NCBI RefSeq assembly: GCF_001949145.1
Contig: NW_019091531.1
Location: 411,386-443,836 of the forward strand
Length of the DNA: 32,451 nucleotides
Direction of reading: 5' to 3'
DNA from: Acanthaster planci
Lineage: Eukaryota; Echinodermata; Asteroidea; Valvatida; Acanthasteridae
Part shown: positions 1-11,900 of the stretch, in pieces
Numbering within the stretch: the stretch's first letter is position 1
Layout: each line of letters starts with the position of its first letter
The notes under the pieces: generated by a model
Database searches by the model: none
Seen by the model: the letters and a program-made list of their open reading frames with translations, nothing else
Told to the model about the DNA's origin: nothing
Translations under genes and position numbers: made by a program

Positions 1-367
1 TTATGACTACTCGGATGGCTACCAAACTCATAACGCATTCCAAGACTTAAATCAAGCCGGTCCGTCACAGGAATGACCAAATACACCTCGAATATGGTGA
101 CTATGCATAGGTTCTATAGAACTGAACTGTAACTGCGTCCGAATCTTGTGCCGTGTCAGGTCTATTGGGTCTGCCTGTTCAAAAACAAAAACATATAGGC
201 ATGTGCTTACAGTACAGATGTAGCCGTAGTTCCGGAAGACCGTTTCGCCCACAGTCTTAATTTTTCGGGTCACACAAAATATCCAACGCTACAGTTCCAC
301 TGTGCACATAGTACAGTGCGGCGCGGTCTTACCGTTTGTCGTCTGTTGGCTTCTTCGTTTTTTTAAG
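1..367 (+). other. Upstream intron of the hemopexin gene
   Basis: The region precedes the acceptor at 366-367 and shows no hemopexin-like exon in any forward frame. It is best read as intron, with earlier exons off the left edge. Confidence 0.5.
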
Positions 368-509
368 GGGAGTCAATACTGGAGGATCGACAATGAAGAA
401 CTGGACAACGGCTATCCACGCGATATCACCCCCAATTGGAGAGGTCTGCCGAACGACATTGACGCTGCCTTCATATGGAGCGGAAACAGCCGAGTGTATT
501 TCATTAAAG
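368..509 (+). CDS. Hemopexin-repeat protein (MT-MMP-like), penultimate coding exon
   Basis: The exon follows a T-rich acceptor (tttttttaag) and ends at AAAG|GTACGC. It encodes the end of one hemopexin blade (GSQYWRID, then DNGYPRDI, then NWRGLP) and the start of the next (IDAAFIW, SRVYFIKG). These are the classic hemopexin signatures: D/N-A-A followed by YFFKG, then a YWRF-like strand and a GYP turn. It ends in phase 1 and joins the next exon to give I-K-G-D-R-Y-Y-R-F, a perfect blade continuation. Hemopexin domains in metalloproteinases bind substrates and inhibitors. The signal peptide, propeptide, zinc site and first blades are not in the window, so the protease identity is inferred from the hemopexin repeats and the C-terminal tail. 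Confidence 0.85.
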
Positions 510-1197
510 GTACGCCACTGACTTACCGAAGGTCCTTATACCTGTATTCAGAGGTATTCAAATGAAGAAAAATATGTGACTACGTTGGCATCATCTGGTT
601 GATATTGCCATGTTGTCAACTATAAAAAAATGCCCAAGTGCAACAGAAACGGGAATCAGCTCCAATACAATAGAAAAAGGGTAAAATGCCCAAGTGCAAC
701 AGAAACGGGAATCAGTTCCAATAGAATAGAAAAAAAAAGGTAAGGCAAATAAATATAGGGTCTCACAATAATTCCCTATTAAGAAGAATTTACTCTTTTT
801 TTATTTTCTCCACAGTGTGGGTATTGGAGCTGTCACTGCAATATGCACTTTTACCGTTTTGTCAACACTCGCGCATGTTCTAAAATCAAACAGCTAACAG
901 GTGGTCTCTAAATGTTTTTTTATCTGGGACAGAAACGGTAAAAATATGGGCATTTCAGCAAAAACTTTTAGGCATTGAAACTGAGGCACATAACCAAACA
1001 GTCTTTCGTGATTACTGGTTACCATTAAACTGCAAAAATATCGGATATGCCTATATTCTATCTTTGTGAGAGGTGCTCTGAGCTGGACGGTGCTTGTTAG
1101 CTTCACCAATCAATTGTACGTATTTGAGTCTGACTTTAATCTGACGTATTTAGTCGATTCTGACGTGCCAATGGACTTGTTTTGTTTGTTGATAAAG
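510..1197 (+). other. Intron between the two hemopexin exons
   Basis: It is bounded by GTACGC at 510 and gataaag at 1197 and joins exons in phase 1. It contains the 56-bp duplication; nothing else is recognised. Confidence 0.8.
627..740 (+). repeat. 56-bp direct tandem duplication
   Basis: Two adjacent copies of a unit of about 56 bp sit in the last intron of the hemopexin gene. The shared core begins atgcccaagtgcaacag at about 630 and again at about 686. The copies differ by few substitutions and by the length of an A-run, so the duplication is fairly recent. No coding role is seen. Confidence 0.85.
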
Positions 1198-1520
1198 GTG
1201 ACCGGTACTATCGCTTTTACGGTGGCGTTGAAGGTGGGTATCCCCGCCCGTTGAGTGTTTGGCGCATTCCGGGTAACCGGGTCGGGGCAGCCATGCAGTG
1301 GATTAACAGGCGGACCTACTTCTTGACCCCAAGTGGAGACTACTACAGGTTCGACGACCGGCAGTTCCAGCCAGAGCGCGGGTACCCGCGATCTGTCGCC
1401 GAAGTGTGGCAGAGGTGCTCCAGTAACCTTCAGGAACTACTGGAACCAAACGACGGTGTCAGTCTGGCACCTAGTCTCCTCGTCTTGATAATGGCTGTTT
1501 TGTTATTGTCTATTCCCTAA
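1198..1520 (+). CDS. Hemopexin-repeat protein (MT-MMP-like), last exon with GPI-type tail
   Basis: Acceptor at ttgataaag|GTGACC; stop TAA at 1518-1520. It encodes the rest of blade III (DRYYRFYGG, GYPRPLSVW) and blade IV (VGAAMQW, RTYFLTPSGDYYRF, GYPRSVAEVW), closing with an Arg-Cys. That Cys would pair with the first-blade Cys encoded upstream. About 33 residues follow: a polar linker with an Asn-Asp-Gly small-residue candidate omega site, then a hydrophobic run (PSLLVLIMAVLLLSIP) that ends the protein with no basic cytoplasmic tail. That pattern fits a GPI-anchor signal, as in the MMP17/MMP25 type of membrane MMP, better than a transmembrane MT-MMP. The GPI reading is an inference; another hemopexin-repeat surface protein is possible. 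Confidence 0.85.
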
Positions 1521-4500
1521 CAAACCCCTGAAGCCTGTGCAGTTCTGATAACGGCTTTTTGCTTCCGAATAATTAAGTCTTCCATTCATTTGTGAATCTT
1601 TAACAACTGCATCTTAACCACTTAAAGGACAAGAATAGAAGGATATGTTTCTATCCGAGATACATAAAATCATTAGAAATAACAATCGCTTATACAGGAG
1701 TCATTAGATTAAGCTTTTGAAAGAAAATAAATTACACTGAGAAACATCGCTCTTTTCAATCTATTCCGGCTTTTTGATGCAAAGAGGGACTTTTGAAGAT
1801 TTTTGTATTTGCAATGTTTTCGTCAGAATGTTTCTGTGAAACTTGACAAGGATAAAAAAAATATTTATTTTACGAAAAGTATAGCATGACCTATTCAAAA
1901 TTTACAAAGTTAAACAAGTTTCATTTATGCCTCTTATAGTGCACAAAGCAATTTATTGACCAGTTTTTACTTTAAATTTAGTTTTTTATTTAGAGACTAT
2001 ACATCTTTTTTCCTCTTCACAGAAAATTGGTTATTGGGATCTGACGCCGGTAACAACTTGTAAATATTTTAAATTACTAAATTTACTCGACTATTGGTTT
2101 CCAAGGAAGACAGCCAAATTAATTAGAAATCATGCTATGCCTAATGGAAAATTAAAAAAAAAATCAGTGAATTGAAGGAACATTTCTAGCAGCCACTTGG
2201 AGATACCTTTTTCTTTTAAAGAGACAGAAAGAGAATTGCCGAACAGGAAGGGCCCATGTTTAGGACAAATGTTAATCCGTGTGTATTAAACCACCCTTGT
2301 GATGTCTCCACATTCAGTAAAGTGTCAATTATTCTTAAGAATGTATAGTTAACTGTAGATTCTTTAATAATTTTGTACATATTTAAAAAACCCTACATTC
2401 TTAAAACCTCACGAATCAAATTTCACTTCATAGACACAGAGGAGCAATTGTGACACTGAATTATTACAACGTCAAACAAACAAAAAACGCTCAGTTAAGT
2501 ACACCATTTTAGATGTTCTGTACAAGTTACTGTTCTCTCTGAATTTTAGATTTGACGCTGTTATATTTTCTGTTCAGATTAGTTTTAGTTCATATTTTTT
2601 GTCCATTTTGCTTATTAAGATTTATATGCTACTTGTATAATTTTGATTATTTTATTATTTGCCTTTGTCTGTGTGCAGTTCACATTTAATCGAAAGTTTC
2701 ATTTAAACCTCAGTCGTAACTCTCTTTCTGTTAATTAAAAACTTCAACAATGAAACTTCGTGTTTAATTTTGCAAAACAAATTAATCTTTTCGAAGCCTA
2801 CCTATGGTACGTCCCAGACGAATAGGAAAATACTCCAAATGCACGTATCTTCCTGCGGGTGACTGAGGGGTTTCAGTAAATTAGCATGGACATGTAATTC
2901 CAAGGTCGCAAACGTTATCTCCGTTTCAAGAGCCAGTGAACTGTGGCTCCACATCAGCAGCTCGATAAACTTGCTTATTGGTGGTGTACAAGTCTCAGCT
3001 CCGTACAAACATATCGATAGCGATTTGATTACTTCAATTTAGCAAATATCCGCAGCTAATAGACATGAATCCATTTGGACAGTAAAACAGTGTGCCCTGC
3101 GATACACTGATGGGGCTAACTGCATGTCTCTGCGTGTGACTTGATAAGCATGTAAAGAGCACGTGAATGACAAAAAAAAATAGTTGTGCACCAGCTGAAG
3201 ATCTAGCTCAATAAGCCTTTTGCAGGTTGAAACTGAATCACATCTGGAAGTACTGAGGTATCTGATTACACTTAAACATAACAATTTGAATTCCCCAGAC
3301 TAAATCCACTGTTGCTACACCTCGTGATTCGGGCAAGGTTTTGCATAGTGACTACCATCTCTGGAACGGGCTTGTTCCTTTGTGCCCTTCTTATCAGTTG
3401 AGAACAGTGTATTGTTGCAAAGCGTCTTTATGTAACTAATCAAAAGCTTGCCTCGAATCCCGAGGTATAGCAACAGTGTCTTTAGTATGGAGAATTCAAA
3501 TTGTCATTTTCACGTGAATTTAAGGACCCCGGTGTGCCAGATTTTATTCAAAATCAACTCACAAAAGCTTATTAACGGTTAGGGCCAGGAGTAATGCTTT
3601 TATCAGATGTACATGGCTAGCCAACGTTGGACACAATTGTCTATTAACTTCATGGCTGAAAGCATTAGTAAAGACGTTTTGTCTTTTTGGGCAATAGTGG
3701 AGGGAGGGATGTGGTTTAAGTCTGAGAAACGACTCAAAAGGTGGAATTTGTTTTTACTCGAATAGGCTCGGACACTTCCCGTCCTGGCCCATTCGAACTA
3801 AAGAATCTCCACTTTGTCGTTTCTCCAAATTCTCCTTAGCGTAAATTGAACTGACGCTTAAAACTATCTCCTCTTACAAAAGTCATGATTTGACACCAAT
3901 GTGTTAGACGCGTCCTTTATTTCCATGGTAATTTATCCAACAAAATAAGGCCTCGAATCTGTAGCTTTTGGCCTTCAAACCTGTGACTTTGAAGCGAAGT
4001 CAACTGCGAGGGTGAATAAGCCGCCGGCTGGATGCCTCGGCTTCGATCAAAAATGCTCTGGTAGGTTTCTCGTTGCTGGAATAGGTATAGCCGTCGTTAG
4101 AAGTAAGATTTAGAGCAATATCGGATATGGGTGTTTCTTATAGACACAGAATGCCCGGGCATACCTATTAGTTTTTACCAAGCATCATTTTCAGAAGTTC
4201 AGCCGAAGTACCATGTACAGCTTATAGCATACCGCCAAACGTAACCTTAGAAAGCTGGATAACACGCGGTTTATTTGTGATTGTCTGGCAAACTTGGTGG
4301 GTTCAAACATGGGTCTGAAACATTTCGGACGACACATTTTCGCAAACGGGCAGAATTCTATCCAACGTTGGTCATAGACAATGACGGCCCCTCGACCATC
4401 GACGGTGTTGACAGGATACAGTAGTGATTGGAGAGCAATGGTGTAGATTACCTTGACCGGGTGATTCTAAAAAATCCTTTTGTTTTCTGTGTACTTCAAC

Positions 4501-5776
4501 CGTTTGTCCGAGAGTTGTCTCCAAGTCGGCAAGGACACACAAGCAGCTGGTGGGGTTGGGACACAGGTTGGATTCCCCCCCCCCCAAAAAAAATGGAAAC
4601 AACTCTCTAGCTTCTTGCATTTTTTATTGAGTTAAAAGCAATCACTTAACATTGAGAAAAGACAGCAGATAACAATTCTGTTAAAGTCTCAAATGACACT
4701 ATATTGCATACTGTTTTATGCAACACGAAGCAAACGTCGTTTTTCTCTTTTTCGTCGTATGACTGAGTGAAACGTCTTAATCTTAAGTGACTTTAGGCCT
4801 GGTGTCCTTCCAGGGATAAAAGTAAAATGCGTGTCACCCTTTAGCTCGATTTTTTTTTCTGACAAATGTTTCAACTCCTTACCCATGGAAACCAGGTCAC
4901 CAAATAATTCCTTCAAAGTAAGATTTCGTACTGACTGATGACGTCATTTATTCGCTGCATGCAGGCTTTCTTGTGTGAGCCAGACACTGTGACGTCATTG
5001 GTACAAATGACTACTAACTTCAAGGAAAATAATTCGCTAATACCTTTCTTAACACTTCAGGTCCGATGAAGTTTACGTGCTAATCAATTATGATTACATG
5101 TCAGCTTAACAAATATATGAAGTAAGGCTGAAAAAAATTAACAATTCAAAATTTAAATGCACTTCAAAAATGATATCATTTCCAGTCCCCTCAAACACAT
5201 TTGCCGAAACTTATGTGCAAGTAAGTGTTGACTCACCTAAAACAACGTAGGAAAAAATCATGCCATCAAGAAGTGAAGTTCTTATATAGGTCCCGAGTAA
5301 ATGAGAAAAGAAAGCGGTGTACCCCAAGATATTGAAAAAAAATGCATTAAGTAAAACGTCACAAAACGTCTGGTTTGCTCCTGTAGCCTTGAAGAAGATT
5401 TTTCTTTTGACATATGAATAGCTTGAAATCTCAATTTTATATGAAAACTTCTCTATTGACAGCAGATTTTAAAAATAATACGCTATACATTACAAAAAAA
5501 AACCGACAAGACTGAACTCTCGATTTTTAAAACATTACAGTTCATGCATGCTATGATAGTTACACGTGCCATACTAATGAAACACAGCAAGGAACCGAGT
5601 TGTATCCAAGTCAGTCGCACGCTTAGGTGTTTGCCAATAACCATCGAGTTGGTGCACCGTCAACATGCGATTCTCACGTTCAACTTGCCTTGAAAAATGT
5701 CAAAAATGCCTTTCTGGAAGTTTTTTGGAAGATTTCTCGACCATGTACCATGCGGCTGACTACAAGTGACGGGCGT
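1521..5776. other. Convergent intergenic spacer, no supported gene
   Basis: The spacer lies between the 3' ends of two convergent genes and must contain both 3' UTRs. It is AT-rich with homopolymer runs (for example a C-run followed by an A-run near 4577-4596). Short open frames here lack splice context, domain signatures or biased composition, and I do not support any. A minus-strand AATAAA at 4947-4952, about 825 bases past the C3-like stop, is the nearest clear candidate poly(A) signal for that gene; another is at 4623-4628. Confidence 0.6.
1726..1731 (+). promoter_or_regulatory. Candidate polyadenylation signal (AATAAA) of the hemopexin gene
   Basis: An AATAAA lies about 200 bases after the stop codon of the hemopexin-repeat gene, a normal 3' UTR length. 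It is an uncertain call because the region is AT-rich and such hexamers occur by chance. Confidence 0.35.
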
Positions 5777-5921
5777 TTAAGTACCGCATCCCTCACCAGT
5801 GAGCAACTGCCGCTTCAGTTCCACGAGTTTCTCGACTATCCGTTTCCATTTGCCTCTTGTTGACTGTTGCTGAGTGGGATATTTATAGAAGAACATCCTT
5901 TCATCGATTACATAGGTGAAC
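5777..5921 (-). CDS. C3: C3-like exon 32 (C345C end and stop)
   Basis: Acceptor cttgacag|GTTCAC; stop TAA at 5777-5779. TYVIDERMFFYKYP matches SYIIGKDTWVEHWP. A basic helix follows (GKWKRIVEKLVELKRQLL), and the protein ends GEGCGT, the counterpart of FGCPN at the C3 C terminus. The small human C1637-C1646 disulfide loop is absent. Confidence 0.94.
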
Positions 5922-8900
5922 CTGTCAAGCACAAAGAAAACCGAAACCTATGAGCAACCAACCTAGGCCAACCACTGAAAAGCACAATACGCAATCTCTC
6001 ATTAAAAGAGCCACAGTCCTTTAAAAAAGTACATCTAGACCGCAGGCCGGAGAACACCCCCACCGATAGTGGGAACACTGTCTGAAATATCGCACACTAT
6101 AAAAAACACCAGCCAGAAACAATGTATCCCCTATCACCTAAAAGCACTCTCATGGGTACGATTTCCTTGAAAACCACGTTACAATGCACAGGTACTCACA
6201 CTTCCTGTCCCATGTCATCTTTAGTTGGTAATCCTCCGCTGCCAATCAGCAGGTATTTCAGTCCTTCCTCAAGGTTGGGAGTTTCACAGGTTTTGCTCTT
6301 TACGAACGTTCGCGTGGTATCTTCCACCACGTCATCCAGCCCTAATAATGATCAGCGTACAATGAGGCGGTAGAGTTACAGCACATCTGAGTAAGCTGAA
6401 TACTAAATGTTCATTACGAAAGAAATGCCGTATTTAGAAATACTCTTAGGGCTTTACTTCTGGCAAAAAATAATTTGTTGAAGCAGACTATGTTCCAGTC
6501 TTTTTTATTTATAAACCTAATTTCTCGGGGAGACTGTATTTCAATTTCACCCAAAAGTCCTGCCCAAGTTCATTTTTAAAGCGATACTTTTTACTAAGAA
6601 CCTTTTCAGTGCAACTTTTTCTACAAGGAACTTTAAGCACTGATACCACGTCTTAAACAATATCTGTGTGCTATTCTGGATTGTGAACCTTCGGATTGCA
6701 GTTGAAAATGTCAGGAAACAGGAAACACGGCTGATGCAATGAGACATTTTAAATTCTACGCCAGAATATGTTCGTGGACAGAAGAGTGCAGGAAACGACG
6801 AGTTACAATACTCAAACCCTTGACACCATCCGTCTGAAACAATGCGGTGTTATTCTATAAAGGCAAATGCAACTTGATCCCCTGTTGTCCTTTACTTCGA
6901 GGGCACTTTCTGATAACCTCTTCGTTTTAAAACCTAGAAGACAAATTAATATTCCCCGAAGCGTCTTAATATATCCCCACCTTGCTTGAGAGGAGCGCTA
7001 ATTCTCATTGTGTAGAATTTGAAATTGCCTTTATCCACCACACCGTCGACGATTACATCGTACGCTAGTGGAGTAAAAAAAGTGGAAAAAATGTTATTTA
7101 CAGCCGAGTTTATTGAAGTAAGGACATTACTCTACTCAAATGCTGATGGCAACATAGATTGCTGAATACACACATGTCAAAGTGACATTTTTCCTCAACC
7201 AAATGTCCATTTTCCTGCTTCTTTTTAAACAAACAATAAAGACGAATGATAACAGAGCCTACATTCAACTCCGAGACAAAAAAACTTCCATAGCAGCACT
7301 CACCAAAATGGGCCTGGGATGCACATGCCATTTGTTTCAGGTTGTAAACGTTATAGTCACGTGATTTGTCCGTCGGGTCAGGCGCGCACTTTCCTGTTTG
7401 AACAAAAAACGGGGCTTCTAATAACTCCAGGAATTTACTCAATTTAATTCTTTGCTTTGCCACTTCTATATTTAAAAAAGGGAAAATGAACGGGGTAAAC
7501 CATCATTTTTATTGTTTAGAGACGATTTAAAATGATATTATGCCTTAAACAGTTTCAATTTCACCTCTAACGCAAATTCTGCTAAATTCAGTACTAAATG
7601 GGGCCTTTTTTCTTTGCTTTATAATTGATTAATGTCTAATGTGAATTGGCTGTGTTTTAATTTCTCCTCTGTGTTAAATCTAATGTAATACACAAGAGAA
7701 ATAAAAGACCCGGAGTTGGGGGGAAGGGGCTGGATTATTTCACCAAGCTAATTTCGAATCCTCGGTCTGTCGATGGGAATGGTGCTCCTAATTCTTTCAT
7801 GTACTTGTAAGAAAAATATACTCCTCCCAATCGAAAACTGAAATCCCAAACCTACCACTGGCATGCGATTGTGTCACAGCTAGAGTAGCCTGCATTATAA
7901 AAAACGCTTGCTTCCTTGACTGTGCCTTCTCTTTGAACAAGGCTTCCAGCAACCAAAAGTGTAACGTGGCAAATGCGTTGCAAAACGTGAGGGAGTGAAC
8001 ATGTAGATAAGACGCATGATCGGGTGGTGGGACTCACTATTCTCTGGTATGTTTTTTTTCCGAAAAATCAAACGAAACTTTGTAAACGTCGATTAAAAAA
8101 GAGCTCACCTGCGGCACACACACAAGTGTCTCCCTTGCACAATGTCCCTAGCATGGCGGAGCCTTCTTTGGGACTTATGAACTTCACACACTCCTCGGCT
8201 TTATCAAAGAGTTAAAAGATAATTTTTGGTGAGTATTTGGAAACATGACTTGAAATGTCACACGGACAGTAAAGAAAATGAATGTCTCTAGGAAGGAGAA
8301 GCTTCCACACTGAACCTCGTCCAAGTGTGTTGCTTGATCGACACACGATACACATGGTGATTTCAGGTCAAGGTTGTCCTACGTGAGATACTTGAGCACG
8401 TCCAATTTAATTGGTTCAAGCGAAAAATACTCAAACTTTGATGGGCGTCAATTCATACTTACTTGGATTGTAGTAGTCATATACGTGGACTGCGACAGGT
8501 TGGACCTTACCCACTTCAAACTTGCGTTCAGCGCGGAATCGGATGCGCGTCGTTTCCAACCCACGGATCTACCAGGAATAAAAAAGAATCGAAACCAATT
8601 GATACATTTACTAAGTTGACACATTTTTTTGCGATAATGGATATTACCTTCTTCTTGTGCAGTTACAATGAGGTAAAATTTGCTCTTTTTTTCTGGAACT
8701 GCAAACATATTTTTAAAGACGGATTTCTGTTGGTGGTTTCTTAACTACTCCTTGTCCTTTCATTTTGGATCACTCGCACATCAAATTGCATCTCAAAACT
8801 CTTTCTTATCCGGGACGGGGAAACCTTGTTTCCACCTACCTCGGAAAGCTTTGCTCAGGTTGAACACAACCTGCCTGATGAGGACCTGCTTTGCTCTGAG

Positions 8901-11900
8901 GTTAACACAAAGATGTTGGCACATCCAGGCAGGTCAGGCTGCACTAACGATAACTGGTGGTATCAGATGAACGTCCCATGTGAAATCAGTTTGGCCATTG
9001 TGACACCACTTACCTCTTCAAAGTAGAAAACGACCGAGTGATCTGTCGTCTCATATCGTTGGATCTGGCCATCACTGTTTTCCATCTCCTATGGGCACAG
9101 AATCAATAAGAGGAAATAAACGGAGTAGATAAAATGAAAAGAAACATGCTAAATTCTGAAACGCTTATTTCATTGTTGAAAAAAAGAAATTTCCGTATTC
9201 TGTCTATATCAGCAAGTTTAGAAACATGGTAAACAGTGTGATTAAGAAACTTGATACAAAACGTTTCATTGAGGAGGGACATCCCTCACCCTTTCCAAGT
9301 CTTCCTCAATCGCGGTGTAGCCGGTGAACAGGCCAACTTCTAAAATAGCCATACCCGTATTCCCGCCTTGTAGGTACCTGGAAAACGAATCTGTCATATT
9401 AGTGTGTGAATATTGCCACAGTCAACAAGGCTTAGCAAAGATACATGGGCATACAGTATTCACCAACACATTTCTGACATCTGCAGAGAAACACTCGAAC
9501 TGGACTTTCCCCTTCAGGTTTCCTTTTCAACTTTGCAACCGTCAACAACCTCGACCTGCTTCTCGGCACAAGAATTGGAAAGAACCCCTCTCTCGCAGTG
9601 GGTTCATCTGCACTTAATTGTAAATTGTTTACATGCAGCTAGCATTATGTGGATTGATGTATCAGCAATAACCAGTTTTTATAGTGAACCGGGTGAACCA
9701 GTTCCCGACTAAAATTTACGAGGAGGGTTGCTCCTTTAATTGAGGTCTAACATAACATATAAGGCAGAGACTTTGGACAGCAGATTGTATCTTGGAATAT
9801 CGAAAAGGTTCCTTGTACAAATGTTACAACATTTTCATTTGAACATTCGTTTTCATTTTTCATTCAGTTCTGCTTATACCTATCCGGAGTACTTGCCAAC
9901 AGAATGGTTGTAATAGCCAACAATTGTTATACCTCACTTGTATGTCGTACGAAAAGTATTCCTTATCATCGTTCTCTTGGAGATCGACCTGAGGGTTCTC
10001 ATCCTCGTTGATCTCCAGCTCAAATTCACAGTCTTCTATGTCGGGCTCAGGGGTGTAGTATGTAGCTTCAAACTAAAAAAAAGGTTGTAAGCAGCTAAAT
10101 ATATAGATCTTCAAGCTTACCGGTAATCATACTTTTTCGAAGAAGTTCTAGATAACCTCCCACAGCACAGACATATCCGTTTATAATTGCAAGATATTTA
10201 TTTTAAATCACGTGTCGTACCTGAGATGCTTCGCGATTTTAGTTTCTTTCTGAAGAAAAATTAATGAACAGTGAGCAAAGAGCTGCACTCAGGGAAACTC
10301 GTATCCGAAACACTTTACGACACGATAACACTAGTGGTATGGCACCTATAGTCTCTTGTATTGGCACCTATAGTCTCTTGTATTGGCACCTATAGTCTCT
10401 TGTATGGCACATATAGTCTCTCGTATTTTAAAGCTACAAATCGAAACGAGTATCATGACACTGATGGTCTGGAGCCAGACGATTCACGGCACCAACCTCC
10501 CCTAATTACAAAACCAGATGCTTATGAAACTTTAATTATGATACCAGACATATTACACTAATCTCAATACAGTTTTGAAGTGTTATACATGCGCAACGCA
10601 TTCATGCCTGAGGACAACACAGACGTAAATACAGGAGGGGAATATACCCCCACCTTTTGACCAGGGGGATGGGCGATTGAATCAACCCCGACACTTTTTG
10701 TGCTGAGAAGTTTAGGTACATTGTGAAGAATTTTTTGGACCTCCTAACAATCAAAATGTATTTGTAAATGTTATCCCTCAAAAAGGGAGCACGTTTAAAA
10801 AAAAGGCCATGAATATGCCGATTTGAAATTTGGTTCTGCAGATGTATATCGGTAGCATGAACATCAAACTCAAACGCATATGGTCTGAGCACCCCCGCCC
10901 CCTAATTCCTGACACATTACGAGTGACTCATGATAGTGCCCCCCAAGAAGTGAGAAATAGGTTTGCGGGTACACCATGGAATCAATCTCTTTTTGGGCGA
11001 GGTGTGGTTCTGAAAAGAACCGGTGAGTGTTCTGGCCGTCCTCAGGAGAGGACCTATTGCTCAGTTCGCAACGCGTTGACCAATCGCAGTGCGCAGAATT
11101 TGTCGACCCTTTCCAAACGCGCCTCGAGTCGACAGATTTCGCGCACTGTGATTGGTCAACGTGTTGCAAACTCTTGGAGGCGCACTACTGTGAATCGCCC
11201 CTATTGATACCACTGCAGCAAAATATCGTACAAAGCCATTTGGAATAGTATTACCGAATAAAATTAGAGTCATGAACAGACGCACGGCCGACTCACTCTG
11301 GAAGGAAACTTACTTTGAACTGGCCCAAGCCTGATCCCGATGAAGTGACATACACATTGAGCTCCCGGCTGCTTTCAGGAACCTAAGTAAACACACAATT
11401 CACTTGTAGTAATAAAACAATGGTTTGGAGTGGGTTATGTGGGGTGGGTCGTCAGGAATGGTTGTTGGGCCAGGGTTTAAAAGTTGTTGGCAGATGTTGT
11501 GTATGTTTTTAACTTGGTCTTTTTGTCTTCTCGCTACATGCAGTTGTCTTTGTTGTTATTGTTGTCATATTTGTTATGCTTTTTTTATAGTGTGCCCCAA
11601 AGAGTTTGCGACGAATTGGCCAATCACAATGCGCTAAATTTGTCGACCCTTTCCAAACGCGCATTGGGTAGACAGACTTCAGGCATTATAATTGACTGTT
11701 GCATTGCAAACTCTTGGAGGCGCACTACTGTGAATCGCCCGTTGTATCTGTGCATTTATTTTAGGCATTATGGTTTTAGATGTTTTTAATTACGATGTTT
11801 TCCGTATCTTATGATTCTAAGGTTCTTGTACAAGTACATATTTTGTTGATCTATTTTTACTGGATTTTTAATATACACAGTACATTTGAATTTATTTTCA

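Noticed and set aside
2802-3284. Two minus-strand open frames of 68 and 81 codons in the spacer between the genes.
   Set aside because: No recognisable protein pattern and no supporting splice or promoter context; lengths are within chance expectation for AT-rich DNA.
7110-7463. Open frame extending exon 29 upstream (LELLEAPFFVQTG before KCAP).
   Set aside because: The extension is intron read-through: the acceptor aaacag at 7394-7395 explains the exon start and restores C345C spacing.
7856-7889. A possible extra C345C exon between exons 28 and 29 (frame YSSCDTIACQ, good donor and acceptor).
   Set aside because: Its end phase does not fit exon 29 with that exon's strong acceptor, while the direct exon 28 to 29 join is in frame and gives the exact C345C cysteine spacing.
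11484-11789. Plus-strand frame with a Leu/Cys-rich start that looks membrane-like.
   Set aside because: It runs across the fold-back repeat and T-rich intron sequence; its hydrophobicity comes from simple T-rich DNA.
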